A stretch of DNA of 64,000 bases from Muribaculaceae bacterium (GCA_022509105.1 JAFLTV010000006.1:1-64000); one strand, 5' to 3'. Positions 8,576 to 19,210 are shown, counted from the first letter of the stretch. The notes: generated by a model not told the origin, from the sequence alone. Translations and numbers: made by a program.

Positions 8576-11167
8576 TTAGTCATTGCTGAACACCAGTTCA
8601 TCGCCCTTTCGATCTATTTTTATAGGATGCTCTCGGTTGACTTTCTGTGCAAGGATATCTTTCGAGAGTTGGTTGAGCACCATTCTCTGGATAGTTCTCT
8701 TGACAGGACGAGCTCCGAATTCCGGATCATAGCCATCCTCAGCAAGGAGTTCAAGGGCAGCCGGAGTGACTTCGAGGGTGACTCCATTGGAAGCAAGCAT
8801 CTTCTGAACGCTCTTGACCTGAAGGTCGACAATTTCCTGAATCTCTTTCTTATTGAGAGGAGTGAACATCACAATCTCGTCGATACGGTTAAGGAATTCC
8901 GGGCGAATCTTCATTTTCAGAAGGTCCATCACGTCGTTTTTGGTTTTATAAATAACCTCCTCGCGGTTTTTCTTTTCAATATCGGCGAAGTTTTCGCGGA
9001 TGATATTGCTGCCCTCATTGGAGGTCATGATAATGATGGTGTTTTTGAAGTTTATAAAACGCCCCTTATTATCTGTGAGCCGGCCGTCGTCAAGCACTTG
9101 CAACAGAATATTGAATACGTCGGGATTTGCTTTCTCGATTTCATCGAAAAGGACAACGCTATAAGGTTTGCGGCGCACAGCTTCTGTTAGCTGTCCTCCC
9201 TCTTCATAGCCAACGTATCCCGGAGGCGCTCCGACGAGACGTGAAACGGAATGTTTCTCCATATATTCCGACATATCGATACGTGTCATCATATCTTCAT
9301 CGTCGAAAAGATATTCGGCGAGAGCTTTCGCAAGTTCGGTTTTACCGACGCCGGTAGTTCCGAGGAAGATGAAAGAACCGATAGGACGACGCGGATCGTT
9401 GAGTCCGGCGCGAGAACGGCGCACAGCGTCGCTGACAGCCTTTATGGCATCATCCTGACCGATCACACGGTGGTGGAGTTCCTCTTCAAGATGGAGAAGC
9501 TTGTCTTTTTCACTCTGAGCCATCTTCTTTACGGGAATGCCTGTCCAGCGGCTTACAATTTCAGCAATGTCTTCGGCATCAACCTCCTCTTTGATCATAG
9601 CGCCCTCACCCTGAAGCTGACGAAGCTTCTCTTGAGTGGCCTTGTTTTCTTCCTCTTTCTGTTTGATCTTGCTGTAACGGATTTCAGCCACTTTAGCATA
9701 GTCGCCTTCACGTTCGGCCACTTCAGCCTCATGGTTGAGTTGTTCGATTTCAATCTTATTCTGTTGAATCTTATTGATTTCTTCTTTCTCAGCCTTCCAT
9801 TTTGCTTTCAGAGATTTCTCAGTGTCGCGCAGATTTGCAAGGTCTTCATCAATCTCTTTAATCTTATATTCGTCGCCTTCACGCTTGATGGCCTCACGTT
9901 CGATTTCGAGTTGCTTGATCTTGCGTGAAGCTTCATCAAGAGCCTGAGGCATTGAATCCATTTCCAGACGAAGCTTGGAGGCGGCTTCATCGATAAGGTC
10001 GATAGCCTTGTCGGGGAGGAAACGGTCGGTGATATATCTCACGCTTAATTGCACCGCGGCAATTATGGCTTCATCCATAATGCGCACCTTATGGTGGTTT
10101 TCATATCTTTCCTTGAGTCCGCGAAGTATGGAAATAGCGGCGAGCTCATCCGGCTCATCAACCATCACCTTCTGGAAACGGCGTTCGAGGGCTTTATCTT
10201 TTTCAAAATATTTCTGATATTCATCAAGAGTAGTAGCACCTATGGAGCGCAATTCTCCGCGAGCCAGGGCCGGTTTAAGAATATTGGCCGCATCCATGGC
10301 CCCTTCACCTTTGCCGGCTCCGACAAGAGTGTGGATCTCATCAATGAAAAGGATGATTTCACCGTCACTTTGTGTCACTTCGTTAACGATAGCCTTGAGG
10401 CGTTCTTCAAATTCGCCTTTATATTTGGCTCCGGCCACAAGCGCCCCCATATCCAGAGAATAGATCTGTTTAGACTTCAGATTTTCGGGTACGTCGCCAC
10501 GCACGATACGATGTGCAAGACCTTCGGCAATGGCTGTCTTGCCGGTGCCCGGTTCGCCCACAAGCATAGGATTGTTTTTTGTGCGTCTGGAAAGAATCTG
10601 GAGCACACGGCGAATCTCTTCATCTCTACCGATCACGGGGTCGAGTTTGCCGTTGCGAGCCCTGTCGTTAAGGTTTATTGCATATTTTGAAAGTGCTTGA
10701 TAGGATTCTTCGGCGCTTTGCTGGGTCACTTTGTTGCCTTTTCTGAGTTCGTTAATGGCGGCTATCAGACCATCTTCAGTGATTCCGGCATCCTTAAGAA
10801 TCTGGGAAGCCTTGCAACGAGTGCGGAGAATTCCCATAAGGATGGCTTCAACCGAGACATATTCATCTCCCATTGATTTGGAATAGTCTATTGCTTTTTG
10901 AAGCGCCTCGTTTGATTCGCGGCTTAGAGTGACATCGCCGCCGCTGACCTTCGGCAATGACTGGATATCCTTGTCGATGGAAAGATTAACGGAATTAAGA
11001 TTGGCTCCCAGTTTCTGGAAAATGAAGTTTACGATAGTTTCGCTTTCTTGAATGAGAGCTTTCAGAATATGGACAGGCTCGATGAGCTGCTGGCCGTTCT
11101 GACGGGTGAGGTCTATTGCTTTCTGGACAACCTCTTGCGATTTGATTGTGAAATTATTGAAATTCAT
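8576..11167 (-). CDS. clpB: ATP-dependent chaperone ClpB
   Basis: Two AAA+ modules ([37 protein letters not shown]), middle coiled coil, Clp N domain. Confidence 0.98.
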   Translation of the reverse strand: MNFNNFTIKSQEVVQKAIDLTRQNGQQLIEPVHILKALIQESETIVNFIFQKLGANLNSVNLSIDKDIQSLPKVSGGDVTLSRESNEALQKAIDYSKSMGDEYVSVEAILMGILRTRCKASQILKDAGITEDGLIAAINELRKGNKVTQQSAEESYQALSKYAINLNDRARNGKLDPVIGRDEEIRRVLQILSRRTKNNPMLVGEPGTGKTAIAEGLAHRIVRGDVPENLKSKQIYSLDMGALVAGAKYKGEFEERLKAIVNEVTQSDGEIILFIDEIHTLVGAGKGEGAMDAANILKPALARGELRSIGATTLDEYQKYFEKDKALERRFQKVMVDEPDELAAISILRGLKERYENHHKVRIMDEAIIAAVQLSVRYITDRFLPDKAIDLIDEAASKLRLEMDSMPQALDEASRKIKQLEIEREAIKREGDEYKIKEIDEDLANLRDTEKSLKAKWKAEKEEINKIQQNKIEIEQLNHEAEVAEREGDYAKVAEIRYSKIKQKEEENKATQEKLRQLQGEGAMIKEEVDAEDIAEIVSRWTGIPVKKMAQSEKDKLLHLEEELHHRVIGQDDAIKAVSDAVRRSRAGLNDPRRPIGSFIFLGTTGVGKTELAKALAEYLFDDEDMMTRIDMSEYMEKHSVSRLVGAPPGYVGYEEGGQLTEAVRRKPYSVVLFDEIEKANPDVFNILLQVLDDGRLTDNKGRFINFKNTIIIMTSNEGSNIIRENFADIEKKNREEVIYKTKNDVMDLLKMKIRPEFLNRIDEIVMFTPLNKKEIQEIVDLQVKSVQKMLASNGVTLEVTPAALELLAEDGYDPEFGARPVKRTIQRMVLNQLSKDILAQKVNREHPIKIDRKGDELVFSND

Positions 11168-11288
11168 ATAGAAGGGTTTTTATTATCAATTTATTTTATT
11201 AACAATAGAAATCAGAAATTGGTTTAACGATTTTAACAATTCCTCAAAGAGCGGAAATTTCCTATTAATTCTATAACTTTGCATCATT

Positions 11289-11867
11289 ATGAAGAAGAAG
11301 ATATTGTTAGCCAGCAAATCGCCGCGACGCAGGGAGATATTGAGTTTATTGAGAGTTCCTTTTACAGTAGTGACCATCGACGGAATAGATGAAAGCTATC
11401 CCGAAGATATGCCTGTCGGAGAGGTGGCTTTATATATTTCCAAGAAAAAAGCTGAAGAATATCTGAAGAAGATCAATAATGATGAATTCCTGATTACGGC
11501 AGATACCGTGGTGATATTGGGTGATAAAATCTTAGGGAAGCCGAAAGATGCTGAAGATGCGGTTGAAATGCTTAAGATGCTTTCGGGGAAAACTCATAGA
11601 GTGACCACCGGGGTGACCTTGGCAACTAAAGAGAAACAGGAGTCGTTCACAGCTGAAAGCTATGTGACATTTGCAAACCTCACAGAAGAGGAGATAAGAT
11701 ATTATGTAGAGAATTTTAATCCTTTGGATAAGGCAGGGGCCTACGGCATTCAGGAATGGATCGGCGCTGTGGCAGTGGAGAAGATCGACGGCAGTTTCTA
11801 TAATGTGATGGGGCTTCCTGTCCACCGGCTGTATCAGGCTATGAAGAGATTCGGATTAAAGATATGA
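11289..11867 (+). CDS. maf: Maf-family nucleoside triphosphate pyrophosphatase
   Basis: LLASKSPRRREIL and ITADTVV, DKAGAYGIQ motifs. Confidence 0.96.
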   Translation: MKKKILLASKSPRRREILSLLRVPFTVVTIDGIDESYPEDMPVGEVALYISKKKAEEYLKKINNDEFLITADTVVILGDKILGKPKDAEDAVEMLKMLSGKTHRVTTGVTLATKEKQESFTAESYVTFANLTEEEIRYYVENFNPLDKAGAYGIQEWIGAVAVEKIDGSFYNVMGLPVHRLYQAMKRFGLKI

Positions 11868-11939
11868 AATAGTATTTTTCAAAATACATATATACGGGCG
11901 AATCGCCGGAAAAAACGGCTGGAATTTAACTTAACCATG

Positions 11940-11966
11940 AAGAGGCCGACATTGTGTCGGCCTCTT
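11940..11966. terminator. hairpin between maf and ROK gene
   Basis: AAGAGGCCGACA-TTG-TGTCGGCCTCTT perfect 12-bp inverted repeat. Confidence 0.7.
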
Positions 11967-11999
11967 CGCGTCTATCTTATATTATTTCTACTGTTATAT

Positions 12000-13007
12000 T
12001 CAGGCTTCAGCGGTTGGTTCTGCGGTTGTATTTTCGTAGCGGTTTTTGGCTTCCCATCCGAGAGCAGAGGCACCGAGCACGGCTGCGTCGCTTTCTTTAA
12101 GTTCTGAAAGAATTATTTTTGTTTTTCCTTTAAAAACAGGCATCAAGGATTTGTCAAACGCATCCTGGAGAGGTTTCATGAGCAAATCGCCGCTCTTTGC
12201 AAGACCACCGAACAAAATGATAGCCTGAGGGCTTGTGAAGGAAACCATGTCGGCGAATGCTTCACCCAGGATGGTGCCTGTGTAGTTAAATATATCCTTA
12301 GCCATTTTATCGCCGGCTATCGCTGCGTCATAAACATCTTTAGACGTGATATCTTCGATCTGGAGATTGCGAAGGGTCGAGGGCTCGGTTCTGACTTCGA
12401 GGAATTCGCGAGCAGTGCGAGCCACGCCTGTGGCGCTGCAATAAGCCTCAAGGCAACCGGTTCTGCCACAACCGCAGACGCGGCCGTTGTTGCGTTTAAC
12501 GATAAGGTGACCGAGTTCGCCGGCAAAACCGTCATGACCATAGACAAGCTGGCCGTTGACAACGATACCTGAGCCTACTCCGGTTCCCAAGGTGATCATG
12601 ATGAAATCTTTCATACCACGAGCTGCCCCATAAGTCATTTCGCCTAATGCAGCTGCGTTTGCATCGTTGGTCACTGCTACGGGGATGCCTCCGAATGCAC
12701 GGCTAACTTTTTCAGCCAAAGGAATAACCGGGCCTTCCCAGGGAAGATTCGGCGGATTTATAATTTCACCTGTGTAATAATTGGCATTAGGAGCACCGAT
12801 GCCTATACCTTGGATTTTGTCTTCGGCTTCATTCTTTTCAAGAAGATGTTGCACGCCTTGGTGGAGTTCTTCAACATAATCATCGAAATTGGAATGTTTT
12901 CTTGTTTTGATAGAATCGCTCGCAATCACCTGCCCGCGAGCGTCGACAATACCGAAAACCGTGTTGGTGCCACCTATATCGACACCCAGTACATAAGGCT
13001 TAGTCAT
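12000..13007 (-). CDS. ROK-family sugar kinase (glucokinase-like)
   Basis: GVDIGGTNTVFGIVD, ELGHLIVKRNNGRVCGCGRTGCLEAYCSA ROK signature. Confidence 0.95.
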   Translation of the reverse strand: MTKPYVLGVDIGGTNTVFGIVDARGQVIASDSIKTRKHSNFDDYVEELHQGVQHLLEKNEAEDKIQGIGIGAPNANYYTGEIINPPNLPWEGPVIPLAEKVSRAFGGIPVAVTNDANAAALGEMTYGAARGMKDFIMITLGTGVGSGIVVNGQLVYGHDGFAGELGHLIVKRNNGRVCGCGRTGCLEAYCSATGVARTAREFLEVRTEPSTLRNLQIEDITSKDVYDAAIAGDKMAKDIFNYTGTILGEAFADMVSFTSPQAIILFGGLAKSGDLLMKPLQDAFDKSLMPVFKGKTKIILSELKESDAAVLGASALGWEAKNRYENTTAEPTAEA

Positions 13008-13053
13008 GATAAAGATTTTTATAGTTGGTTAATAGATGATTCAAACATTCTCT

Positions 13054-13086
13054 ACAAAGTTAATCTTTTTATGAGTTTTTCACAAA
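13054..13086 (-). promoter_or_regulatory. Bacteroidetes-type promoter for the ROK kinase
   Basis: Minus strand TTTG...TAACTTTGT at canonical spacing. Confidence 0.6.
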
Positions 13087-13091
13087 GAAAT

Positions 13092-13790
13092 TTATTTTTT
13101 CTGAATCAAATGAGAGATATTATTATAAATTTCATGGTATTCCGGTTGTGGTTCAAGCATTTTGAGATGAGCTTCTATCACTTTTCTATCATTTCTGACG
13201 GCCGGTCCGGTCTGTGCCTCTCGCGGAGTTAAATGCTTTAATTTATTGACTGTCTGAGTAAGGAGAGGAATCAAAGCGTTGAAGTTAATCCCGGCTTCCC
13301 GGACAATATCATAAGCTATTCCGGCCAGAGCATTATTGAAATTACATGCAAATACGGAAGCAAGATGCAGATGCCGTCTTGCCTCGGAATCAGCCATCCT
13401 TACATCTTCTGAAAAAAGCCTCGCTAAATTTTCCAAGGCAGATAAAGCTTCAGGTGTGGCACCCTCTAAGAAAACCGGAATTATCTTATAGTCAAGTTCA
13501 AGATCTTTTGTAAAGGTCTGAAGAGGGTAGAACACCCCGATATTGGGAGTCTTGCCGGCCAGTACCGACATTGGCACGGAACCGGAGGTGTGTGCTAAAA
13601 CATAATTCCCTACGGGCAGACGGTCTACTATTTCAGCAATGGCGTCATCGGAGACGGCAATAAGAATTATTTCCGGATTTTCCGGAAGGTTTTCCAAAGT
13701 GCGGGGATTTATAATCTCCGTTTCGACAGAGTCTTTAAGGGCAGAATATAAATGGGAGGCAACATTGCCGCGGCCTATAATCGAAAGCAT
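13092..13790 (-). CDS. Rossmann-like/DUF2520 domain protein
   Basis: IIGRGNVASHL nucleotide-binding N-terminus; VLAHTSGSVPMSVL; FYPLQTFTK; SVFACNFNNAL. Confidence 0.85.
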   Translation of the reverse strand: MLSIIGRGNVASHLYSALKDSVETEIINPRTLENLPENPEIILIAVSDDAIAEIVDRLPVGNYVLAHTSGSVPMSVLAGKTPNIGVFYPLQTFTKDLELDYKIIPVFLEGATPEALSALENLARLFSEDVRMADSEARRHLHLASVFACNFNNALAGIAYDIVREAGINFNALIPLLTQTVNKLKHLTPREAQTGPAVRNDRKVIEAHLKMLEPQPEYHEIYNNISHLIQKK

Positions 13791-13815
13791 GGGATGAAAA
13801 GATAAATTTTGAAGG

Positions 13816-14886
13816 TTATGTATTACTAATAAGCTCTCTTGAAGAAAGAAGATGAAGATGGCCCATTGTGAGCCGGATATTTATTTCGACACATGGGTTT
13901 ATAGATCCGTCGGCATCAGAAAGCATATCAATGCCGAGCGGCCCCGTGTAGTAAGGGGATATTAAAGATTCGATAGCTTTCTTTTGAGCTTCAATAAGTT
14001 GGAAAGAAAAATCGGGAGCCTTTGACTTAATGATATTCATCAAAGCCTCTTGCGAGTCATAAATATTACCATGATATTTGCCACGATCGGAAGTTTTAAA
14101 GACCGAAACACCAAGAAACTTTACATTTCCTTTTTCCGAATACCACTCGGAGGCAAAATCAAGGTTCCGGTTCCAACGGGGTTCACAAATAATGCTACCC
14201 TGACGCCTCAGGGTTCCGGCAGCCCATTCAAGCAGCCCTTTTCTTTTAATATGGTCTGATGCTACAATGCCTCTTCCGGAAGAACTCCAGGGGGCTTTGA
14301 AAAAGGCTTCCGGGTAAACAGTCAAATAATTTTCCACTTCTTCAAGAGCATGCACTTCTGAAACATCATATTTCAATTTAATATTCAGAAGGCGACAGAT
14401 TTCTTGTCGAAAGGGTATTATTGTCTTTCTGTGGGAAAGTTTTCTGATATTTTCCAGCTCATAGTCAGAGGGGAGAATATTTTCATTTAAACCATAATCC
14501 AGGAGGAATCTTTTCAGGTTATGGTTCCAGCCCCAAGGTATGATTTTACTAATGCCGGCTGCTACATCGCCAAGGCCGGAGGGTTTAATCAGGGTTAAAT
14601 GTTTTGAAAGAGTCAGGTCAAAATAGGGTAGTTCTTCAAGCAACCCGGAGTTTAGATCTTCAGGGATAAGAATAAAATCACTGTTACCGGCAAAAACGGC
14701 CGGTAACAGTGCATATTTTTTTCTGAGGTCTACGACCGCCCGGGGAGGTGTGTAAGGTCCTTCACCCACGGCGAGCGCGTAGTCGTGTTCAGGGTTAAAA
14801 ATCAATAGATTAATCGCTGAGATGGTCTCTTTCTTTAGCGGGGTTTGTGAAATAGAGTTTATGCTCCACATATTCTTGAGTAGCAA
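13816..14886 (-). CDS. uncharacterised conserved protein, ATP-grasp-like; start uncertain (possibly TTG near 14805)
   Basis: FNPEHDYALAVGEG N-terminus; FFKAPWSSSGRGIVAS; PLGIDML...INPCVEINIRLTMGH resembles ATP-grasp lysine loop and metal site; ORF extends upstream into rpoZ. Confidence 0.6.
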   Translation of the reverse strand: MLLKNMWSINSISQTPLKKETISAINLLIFNPEHDYALAVGEGPYTPPRAVVDLRKKYALLPAVFAGNSDFILIPEDLNSGLLEELPYFDLTLSKHLTLIKPSGLGDVAAGISKIIPWGWNHNLKRFLLDYGLNENILPSDYELENIRKLSHRKTIIPFRQEICRLLNIKLKYDVSEVHALEEVENYLTVYPEAFFKAPWSSSGRGIVASDHIKRKGLLEWAAGTLRRQGSIICEPRWNRNLDFASEWYSEKGNVKFLGVSVFKTSDRGKYHGNIYDSQEALMNIIKSKAPDFSFQLIEAQKKAIESLISPYYTGPLGIDMLSDADGSINPCVEINIRLTMGHLHLLSSRELISNT

Positions 14887-15145
14887 TCAAAGTCGGCTTC
14901 GGAAGCTTCTCATAGAATTTGGAGATTTCAATTTGCTCGCGATTTTCCGACACTTCTTCCATAGTGTCTGTAGAAGCGAATTCCTGAAGTTTCTTTTCGA
15001 GCTCCTTTTTCATATCGACAGCGATCTGATTAGCTCTTTTACCTATGATGCAGACAGTTTCATAGACGTTGCCTGTCTGTTCAGCCATAGCAATCATATC
15101 GCGTGTGACAGTGTTAAGAGGAGCGTTGGTTTTTTTGTAATCCAT
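14810..15145 (-). CDS. rpoZ: RNA polymerase Rpb6/omega subunit, Bacteroidetes type
   Basis: NVYETVCIIGKRANQIAVDMKKELEKKL motif and position next to bamD. Confidence 0.85.
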   Translation of the reverse strand: MDYKKTNAPLNTVTRDMIAMAEQTGNVYETVCIIGKRANQIAVDMKKELEKKLQEFASTDTMEEVSENREQIEISKFYEKLPKPTLIATQEYVEHKLYFTNPAKERDHLSD

Positions 15146-15202
15146 TTATGAGGAATTTTATAGGTTATATGCTGTTGTTAATGAATTCAGATTTAAAGAT
15201 GC

Positions 15203-16003
15203 CTAATCGGAAGTGTGGCGTTTTGCTATTTCAAAGATGTTGTCGGCTTCCTTCCGGTTTTTTGTGTCGGGATAATTGTTTGTAAAAGAATAATATTCAT
15301 CTATGACATCGCGGAAACGCTCGGCCTTTTTTTCATCCACACTTAAACGTGCTTCCTGATATTTTGATTTCAAGATAAGCATTTCGAAATCCTCGCGATA
15401 CTTGGAATATGGGAAATCTTTAAGGGCGTTTTGCGCGGTGATAATAGCGGCCTCATAGTTATTTCCAAGAAAATTGCCGAGATTATAATAAAGTTGGGCA
15501 TTTTGCAATTCCTTGAGAGTCAGCTTGTCTTGCATCTCATATATAGCATTCTGAGCTATGGAGACACGATCGCTTTCAGGATAATAATCTATGAAATTCT
15601 GCAATTCTTCGATGGCCTTTTTGGTGGCTGTCTGATCCAACTGAGGATCAGGGGAATCAAGATAATAGCCATAACCTGAATAAAAGCGTGATAGCTCTGC
15701 AAATTTTCCGCGTGGATATCTTGAATAGTAGGTTTTGAAATAAAGGCCTGAGTTCAGATAATCCTTGTTCTCAAAATTAGACATAGCCAGGAGAAATAGA
15801 GCCTCTTCCCCGTTGGCAGTGCCGCGTAAAGGAGTGTAGACAGTCTCCAAGATAGTGGCTGCCTGGGTGAATTTCCTTTCGTCGAAAGCACGTTTTGCGT
15901 ATTCGTAACGATAATCGACATCCTTGCTTTTAAGAACTTTATTATATTCGCCGCAAGAAACCAGGGCGCAAAGCAAAGGAAGCCATATTATTAATCTTCG
16001 CAT
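15203..16003 (-). CDS. bamD: outer membrane assembly lipoprotein BamD
   Basis: Lipoprotein signal LLCALVSCGEYNKVLKSKD; TPR repeats, FKTYYSRYPRGKFAE. Confidence 0.93.
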   Translation of the reverse strand: MRRLIIWLPLLCALVSCGEYNKVLKSKDVDYRYEYAKRAFDERKFTQAATILETVYTPLRGTANGEEALFLLAMSNFENKDYLNSGLYFKTYYSRYPRGKFAELSRFYSGYGYYLDSPDPQLDQTATKKAIEELQNFIDYYPESDRVSIAQNAIYEMQDKLTLKELQNAQLYYNLGNFLGNNYEAAIITAQNALKDFPYSKYREDFEMLILKSKYQEARLSVDEKKAERFRDVIDEYYSFTNNYPDTKNRKEADNIFEIAKRHTSD

Positions 16004-16079
16004 TAAAAAATGTCTATTTGGGGCACAAAGTTAGCAATAATATTCGAAAAACTGATTACAGAAGAATAAAATTTTATTA

Positions 16080-16838
16080 TCACTTGTCGGATATCCATTT
16101 GAATTCAGAGAGATTCGGATATGTTCTTTCCAATAAAACCGGCACTACGGAGACATAACCGTTGGCCAGACACCACTCATCCGTGTTGGTGTTTTCAGGC
16201 TCTTCATTCACATATTTTCCTGCAAGCCAATAGAAGGGACGGCGAGCGGGATCAGTATATTCTACATAGTGATCGTCCCAACGGCCTTTACAACCCTTCA
16301 CAACTCGAATACCCTTATATTCAGCATATCCTTTCGGCATATTCACATTCAGGCACACTCCTTCCGGCAATCCGTTTTCAAGAGTGAGTTTCACAAGATT
16401 TTCAACCACCGGCAGACAAGGAGTGAAATCTGCATTTTCATCATGGCTCGTGAGAGAGAACCCGATAGAAGGGATTCCATAGGCACAGCCTTCAAAAGCC
16501 GCTCCCATTGTGCCTGAATAAACCACATTAATAGCGGCATTCGAGCCATGGTTGATGCCGGAAACCACTATGTCAGGCCTACGCTCTAAAAGATTGTCTA
16601 CGGCTATTTTTACACAGTCAACGGGAGTGCCGTTCACTTTATACATCTTCGCTCCATGATAATCTTCGAGGCGTTTCACCATCAATGGAGAATTGACTGT
16701 CAGAGCCATCGACATTCCTGATTGCGGCATTTCGGGGCACACGCAAACCACTTCTCCAATCTTAAGAAGGACCCGGATTAATTCATGCACTCCTTTTGCA
16801 TTTATGCTGTCGTCGTTAGTAACTAATATTAATGGCAT
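16080..16838 (-). CDS. surE: 5'/3'-nucleotidase SurE
   Basis: ILVTNDDSINAKGV, SGINHGSNAAINVVYSGTMGAAFEG motifs. Confidence 0.97.
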   Translation of the reverse strand: MPLILVTNDDSINAKGVHELIRVLLKIGEVVCVCPEMPQSGMSMALTVNSPLMVKRLEDYHGAKMYKVNGTPVDCVKIAVDNLLERRPDIVVSGINHGSNAAINVVYSGTMGAAFEGCAYGIPSIGFSLTSHDENADFTPCLPVVENLVKLTLENGLPEGVCLNVNMPKGYAEYKGIRVVKGCKGRWDDHYVEYTDPARRPFYWLAGKYVNEEPENTNTDEWCLANGYVSVVPVLLERTYPNLSEFKWISDK

Positions 16839-16884
16839 GACTTATAGATTTTTAAAATTACGTCTTGTTTAGATTATTTCTTTT

Positions 16885-17904
16885 TCATTTGACATTCGGC
16901 CGATAGTCTATTTCGGAAGGATGCCGATTGAAAAGATAACGGTCGAGGATTATATTGCGATGTGAGCCGGGGAATGAAATCTCTTCTTCATTATTGATAT
17001 ACCCGTAATGTTTTTTCATTTTCCTGAAATCTCCATGCGCCTTGAGTATGGCTTTTGCATTAGGAAAATCAAACTTCACGGCAAACATAACGAACGCGAG
17101 TGTGTCGGCAAGTCTTCTTAATAAGAGTTTTCGGGTCCGTTTCTTTTTGGGAAGGTTTTTATAAAGCAACAGCAGATTATTGCGGAAATTCAGGTAGGTT
17201 TTACGCGGATTGCCTTGATTTAAAGATCCACCTCCAAGATGAAATACTTCCGAATCGGAGATTGCACAGATGCGATAGCCTGCTCTTATCATTCTGCAGC
17301 AAAGGTCGATTTCTTCCATGTGGGCAAAAAAGAGAGGGTCGAGGCCTCCCAATTCAAGATAAAGGGCTGTCCTCACCATAAGGGCCGCTCCCGAAGCCCA
17401 GCAAATGTCGATAGTATCGTTATATTGTCCCCGGTCTTTTTCTATTCTGTCAAACAGGCGACCGCGGCAATAGGGATATCCGAGATTGTCAAGAAACCCT
17501 CCGGCTGCACCGGCATATTCGAAAGAATCCGGTTCATTATAAGATTTGATCTTCGGTTGCAAGGCACCCACATCCGGATTGGCATTCATGAATTCAAGCA
17601 AAGGGCGCCACCATCCTTCAGAAACTTCCACATCACTGTTAAGAAGCAGAGTAAAAGGATATCCTGTTTCTGCTATAGCCCGATTATAGCCTTCAGCGAA
17701 GCCATAGTTCTTATCAAACTTTATAACCTTGATTTCCGGAAAGTTTTGATTCAGCCATGATAAGGAATCATCTGTTGATCCATTATCCGCCACGATAAGG
17801 TCAACTTCATCTCCTGAAGTGAATTTCACTGCATCCGGAAGAAATTTCTCAAGCAAATGCCTTCCGTTCCAATTAAGGATAATGACTGCAAGCTGTTTTT
17901 CCAT
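16885..17904 (-). CDS. glycosyltransferase family 2
   Basis: AVIILNWNGRHLLEKFLP, DLIVADNGSTDDS; start set at MEKQLAVII. Confidence 0.92.
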   Translation of the reverse strand: MEKQLAVIILNWNGRHLLEKFLPDAVKFTSGDEVDLIVADNGSTDDSLSWLNQNFPEIKVIKFDKNYGFAEGYNRAIAETGYPFTLLLNSDVEVSEGWWRPLLEFMNANPDVGALQPKIKSYNEPDSFEYAGAAGGFLDNLGYPYCRGRLFDRIEKDRGQYNDTIDICWASGAALMVRTALYLELGGLDPLFFAHMEEIDLCCRMIRAGYRICAISDSEVFHLGGGSLNQGNPRKTYLNFRNNLLLLYKNLPKKKRTRKLLLRRLADTLAFVMFAVKFDFPNAKAILKAHGDFRKMKKHYGYINNEEEISFPGSHRNIILDRYLFNRHPSEIDYRPNVK

Positions 17905-17905
17905 T

Positions 17906-19210
17906 TCAGAGAATATGAGAGCCGATTGCAATTTCAGATGACCCCGTCTTCGGCTGCAGGATCTCAACTTCTGAAATTTGATTAAACAATTCAGGAATCA
18001 AGGGAGCCTCAACACGGATATAATTGTCAGTGAGCCCATGCATCATGTTTCTGCCGTAAGGCTGTTCCCACAAAACTTTTCTTTTCAGGCCAAAATTCCT
18101 GTGGATAAAATCCAGATTTTTCTTGTTGGAAAGCTCTGTGATTTGAGCCACTCTTTTTCTTCTTACATCCATCGGAACGGCTTCTCCCAAAAGCAAAGCT
18201 TTGGTGCCGGGGCGTTCGGAATAAGGGAAAACATGAAATTTCGCAACATTCAGTTGCCGGGCAAAATCATAACTTTTTTGCCATTCCTCGTCGGTTTCGC
18301 CTCTTGCTCCTGTTATGATATCCACGCCGATATAGGCATTCGGAATCAGTTGATGTATAAGGTCGATGCGTGATTGGAAAAGCGAAGTGTCATAACGTCG
18401 GTTCATAAGCTTCAACACCTTGTCTGAGCCTGATTGAAGCGGAATATGAAAGTGAGGCATGAAAGCTCTCGATTCATCGGCAATCCATCTGAGGATATCT
18501 TCTGAAAGGAGATTTGGTTCTATAGAGGATATCCTATATCGTTCGATTCCCGGGATTTCATCAAGAGATTTTAGAAGGTCGAGGAAGTCTTCACCCGAAT
18601 CTTTACCAAACGTGCCGATATTCACTCCTGTGATTACAATTTCGCGGCCACCTTTCGCGGCCACCTCGCGGGCCATTCCTGCGAGTTCACTGATTTTACC
18701 CGACCGGGAACGCCCTCGGGCATAGGGAATGGTGCAATATGTGCAAAAATAGTCACACCCGTCTTGCACCTTGAGGAAATAACGGGTTCTGTCGCCACGT
18801 TCACATGAAGGCATGAATTCCTGAAGGGATAGGGCAGGAGTGATTTCTACTTTTTTATCCGCCATTCCGATCCATGCGTCAACATATTGAGAAATGCGAA
18901 GTTTTTCATTGGAGCCTAAGACGAGCGACACTCCCGGAAGCTTAGCCACCTCATCCGGCTTCAACTGCGCATAGCATCCGGTGACTATGATTGATGTGTC
19001 GGGATATTTATTTGCCAGCCTGCGGATAAGATTGCGGGCTTTTTTATCGGCAGTCTCTGTGACAGAACACGTGTTGACCACGCAGATATCCGGCTTTTCC
19101 TGAGGTAATGCCTTGACAATGCCTTTCTGACCGAGCATTCCCGCAATCGTGGAAGTCTCGGCATAGTTTAACTTACACCCAAGTGTGAAGTAAGCGGCCT
19201 TCAAATGCAT
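17906..19210 (-). CDS. mtaB: tRNA threonylcarbamoyladenosine methylthiotransferase MtaB
   Basis: YFTLGCKLNYAET, radical-SAM CDYFCTYCTIPYARGRSRS; start set at MHLKAAYFTLGCKLN. Confidence 0.95.
   Translation of the reverse strand: MHLKAAYFTLGCKLNYAETSTIAGMLGQKGIVKALPQEKPDICVVNTCSVTETADKKARNLIRRLANKYPDTSIIVTGCYAQLKPDEVAKLPGVSLVLGSNEKLRISQYVDAWIGMADKKVEITPALSLQEFMPSCERGDRTRYFLKVQDGCDYFCTYCTIPYARGRSRSGKISELAGMAREVAAKGGREIVITGVNIGTFGKDSGEDFLDLLKSLDEIPGIERYRISSIEPNLLSEDILRWIADESRAFMPHFHIPLQSGSDKVLKLMNRRYDTSLFQSRIDLIHQLIPNAYIGVDIITGARGETDEEWQKSYDFARQLNVAKFHVFPYSERPGTKALLLGEAVPMDVRRKRVAQITELSNKKNLDFIHRNFGLKRKVLWEQPYGRNMMHGLTDNYIRVEAPLIPELFNQISEVEILQPKTGSSEIAIGSHIL

Noticed and set aside
8558-10690. 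Long plus-strand ORFs opposite clpB (e.g. 8558..9190, 9251..9928, 10049..10690)
   Set aside because: Antisense to a strongly conserved clpB with no recognisable protein features. They are expected shadow ORFs.
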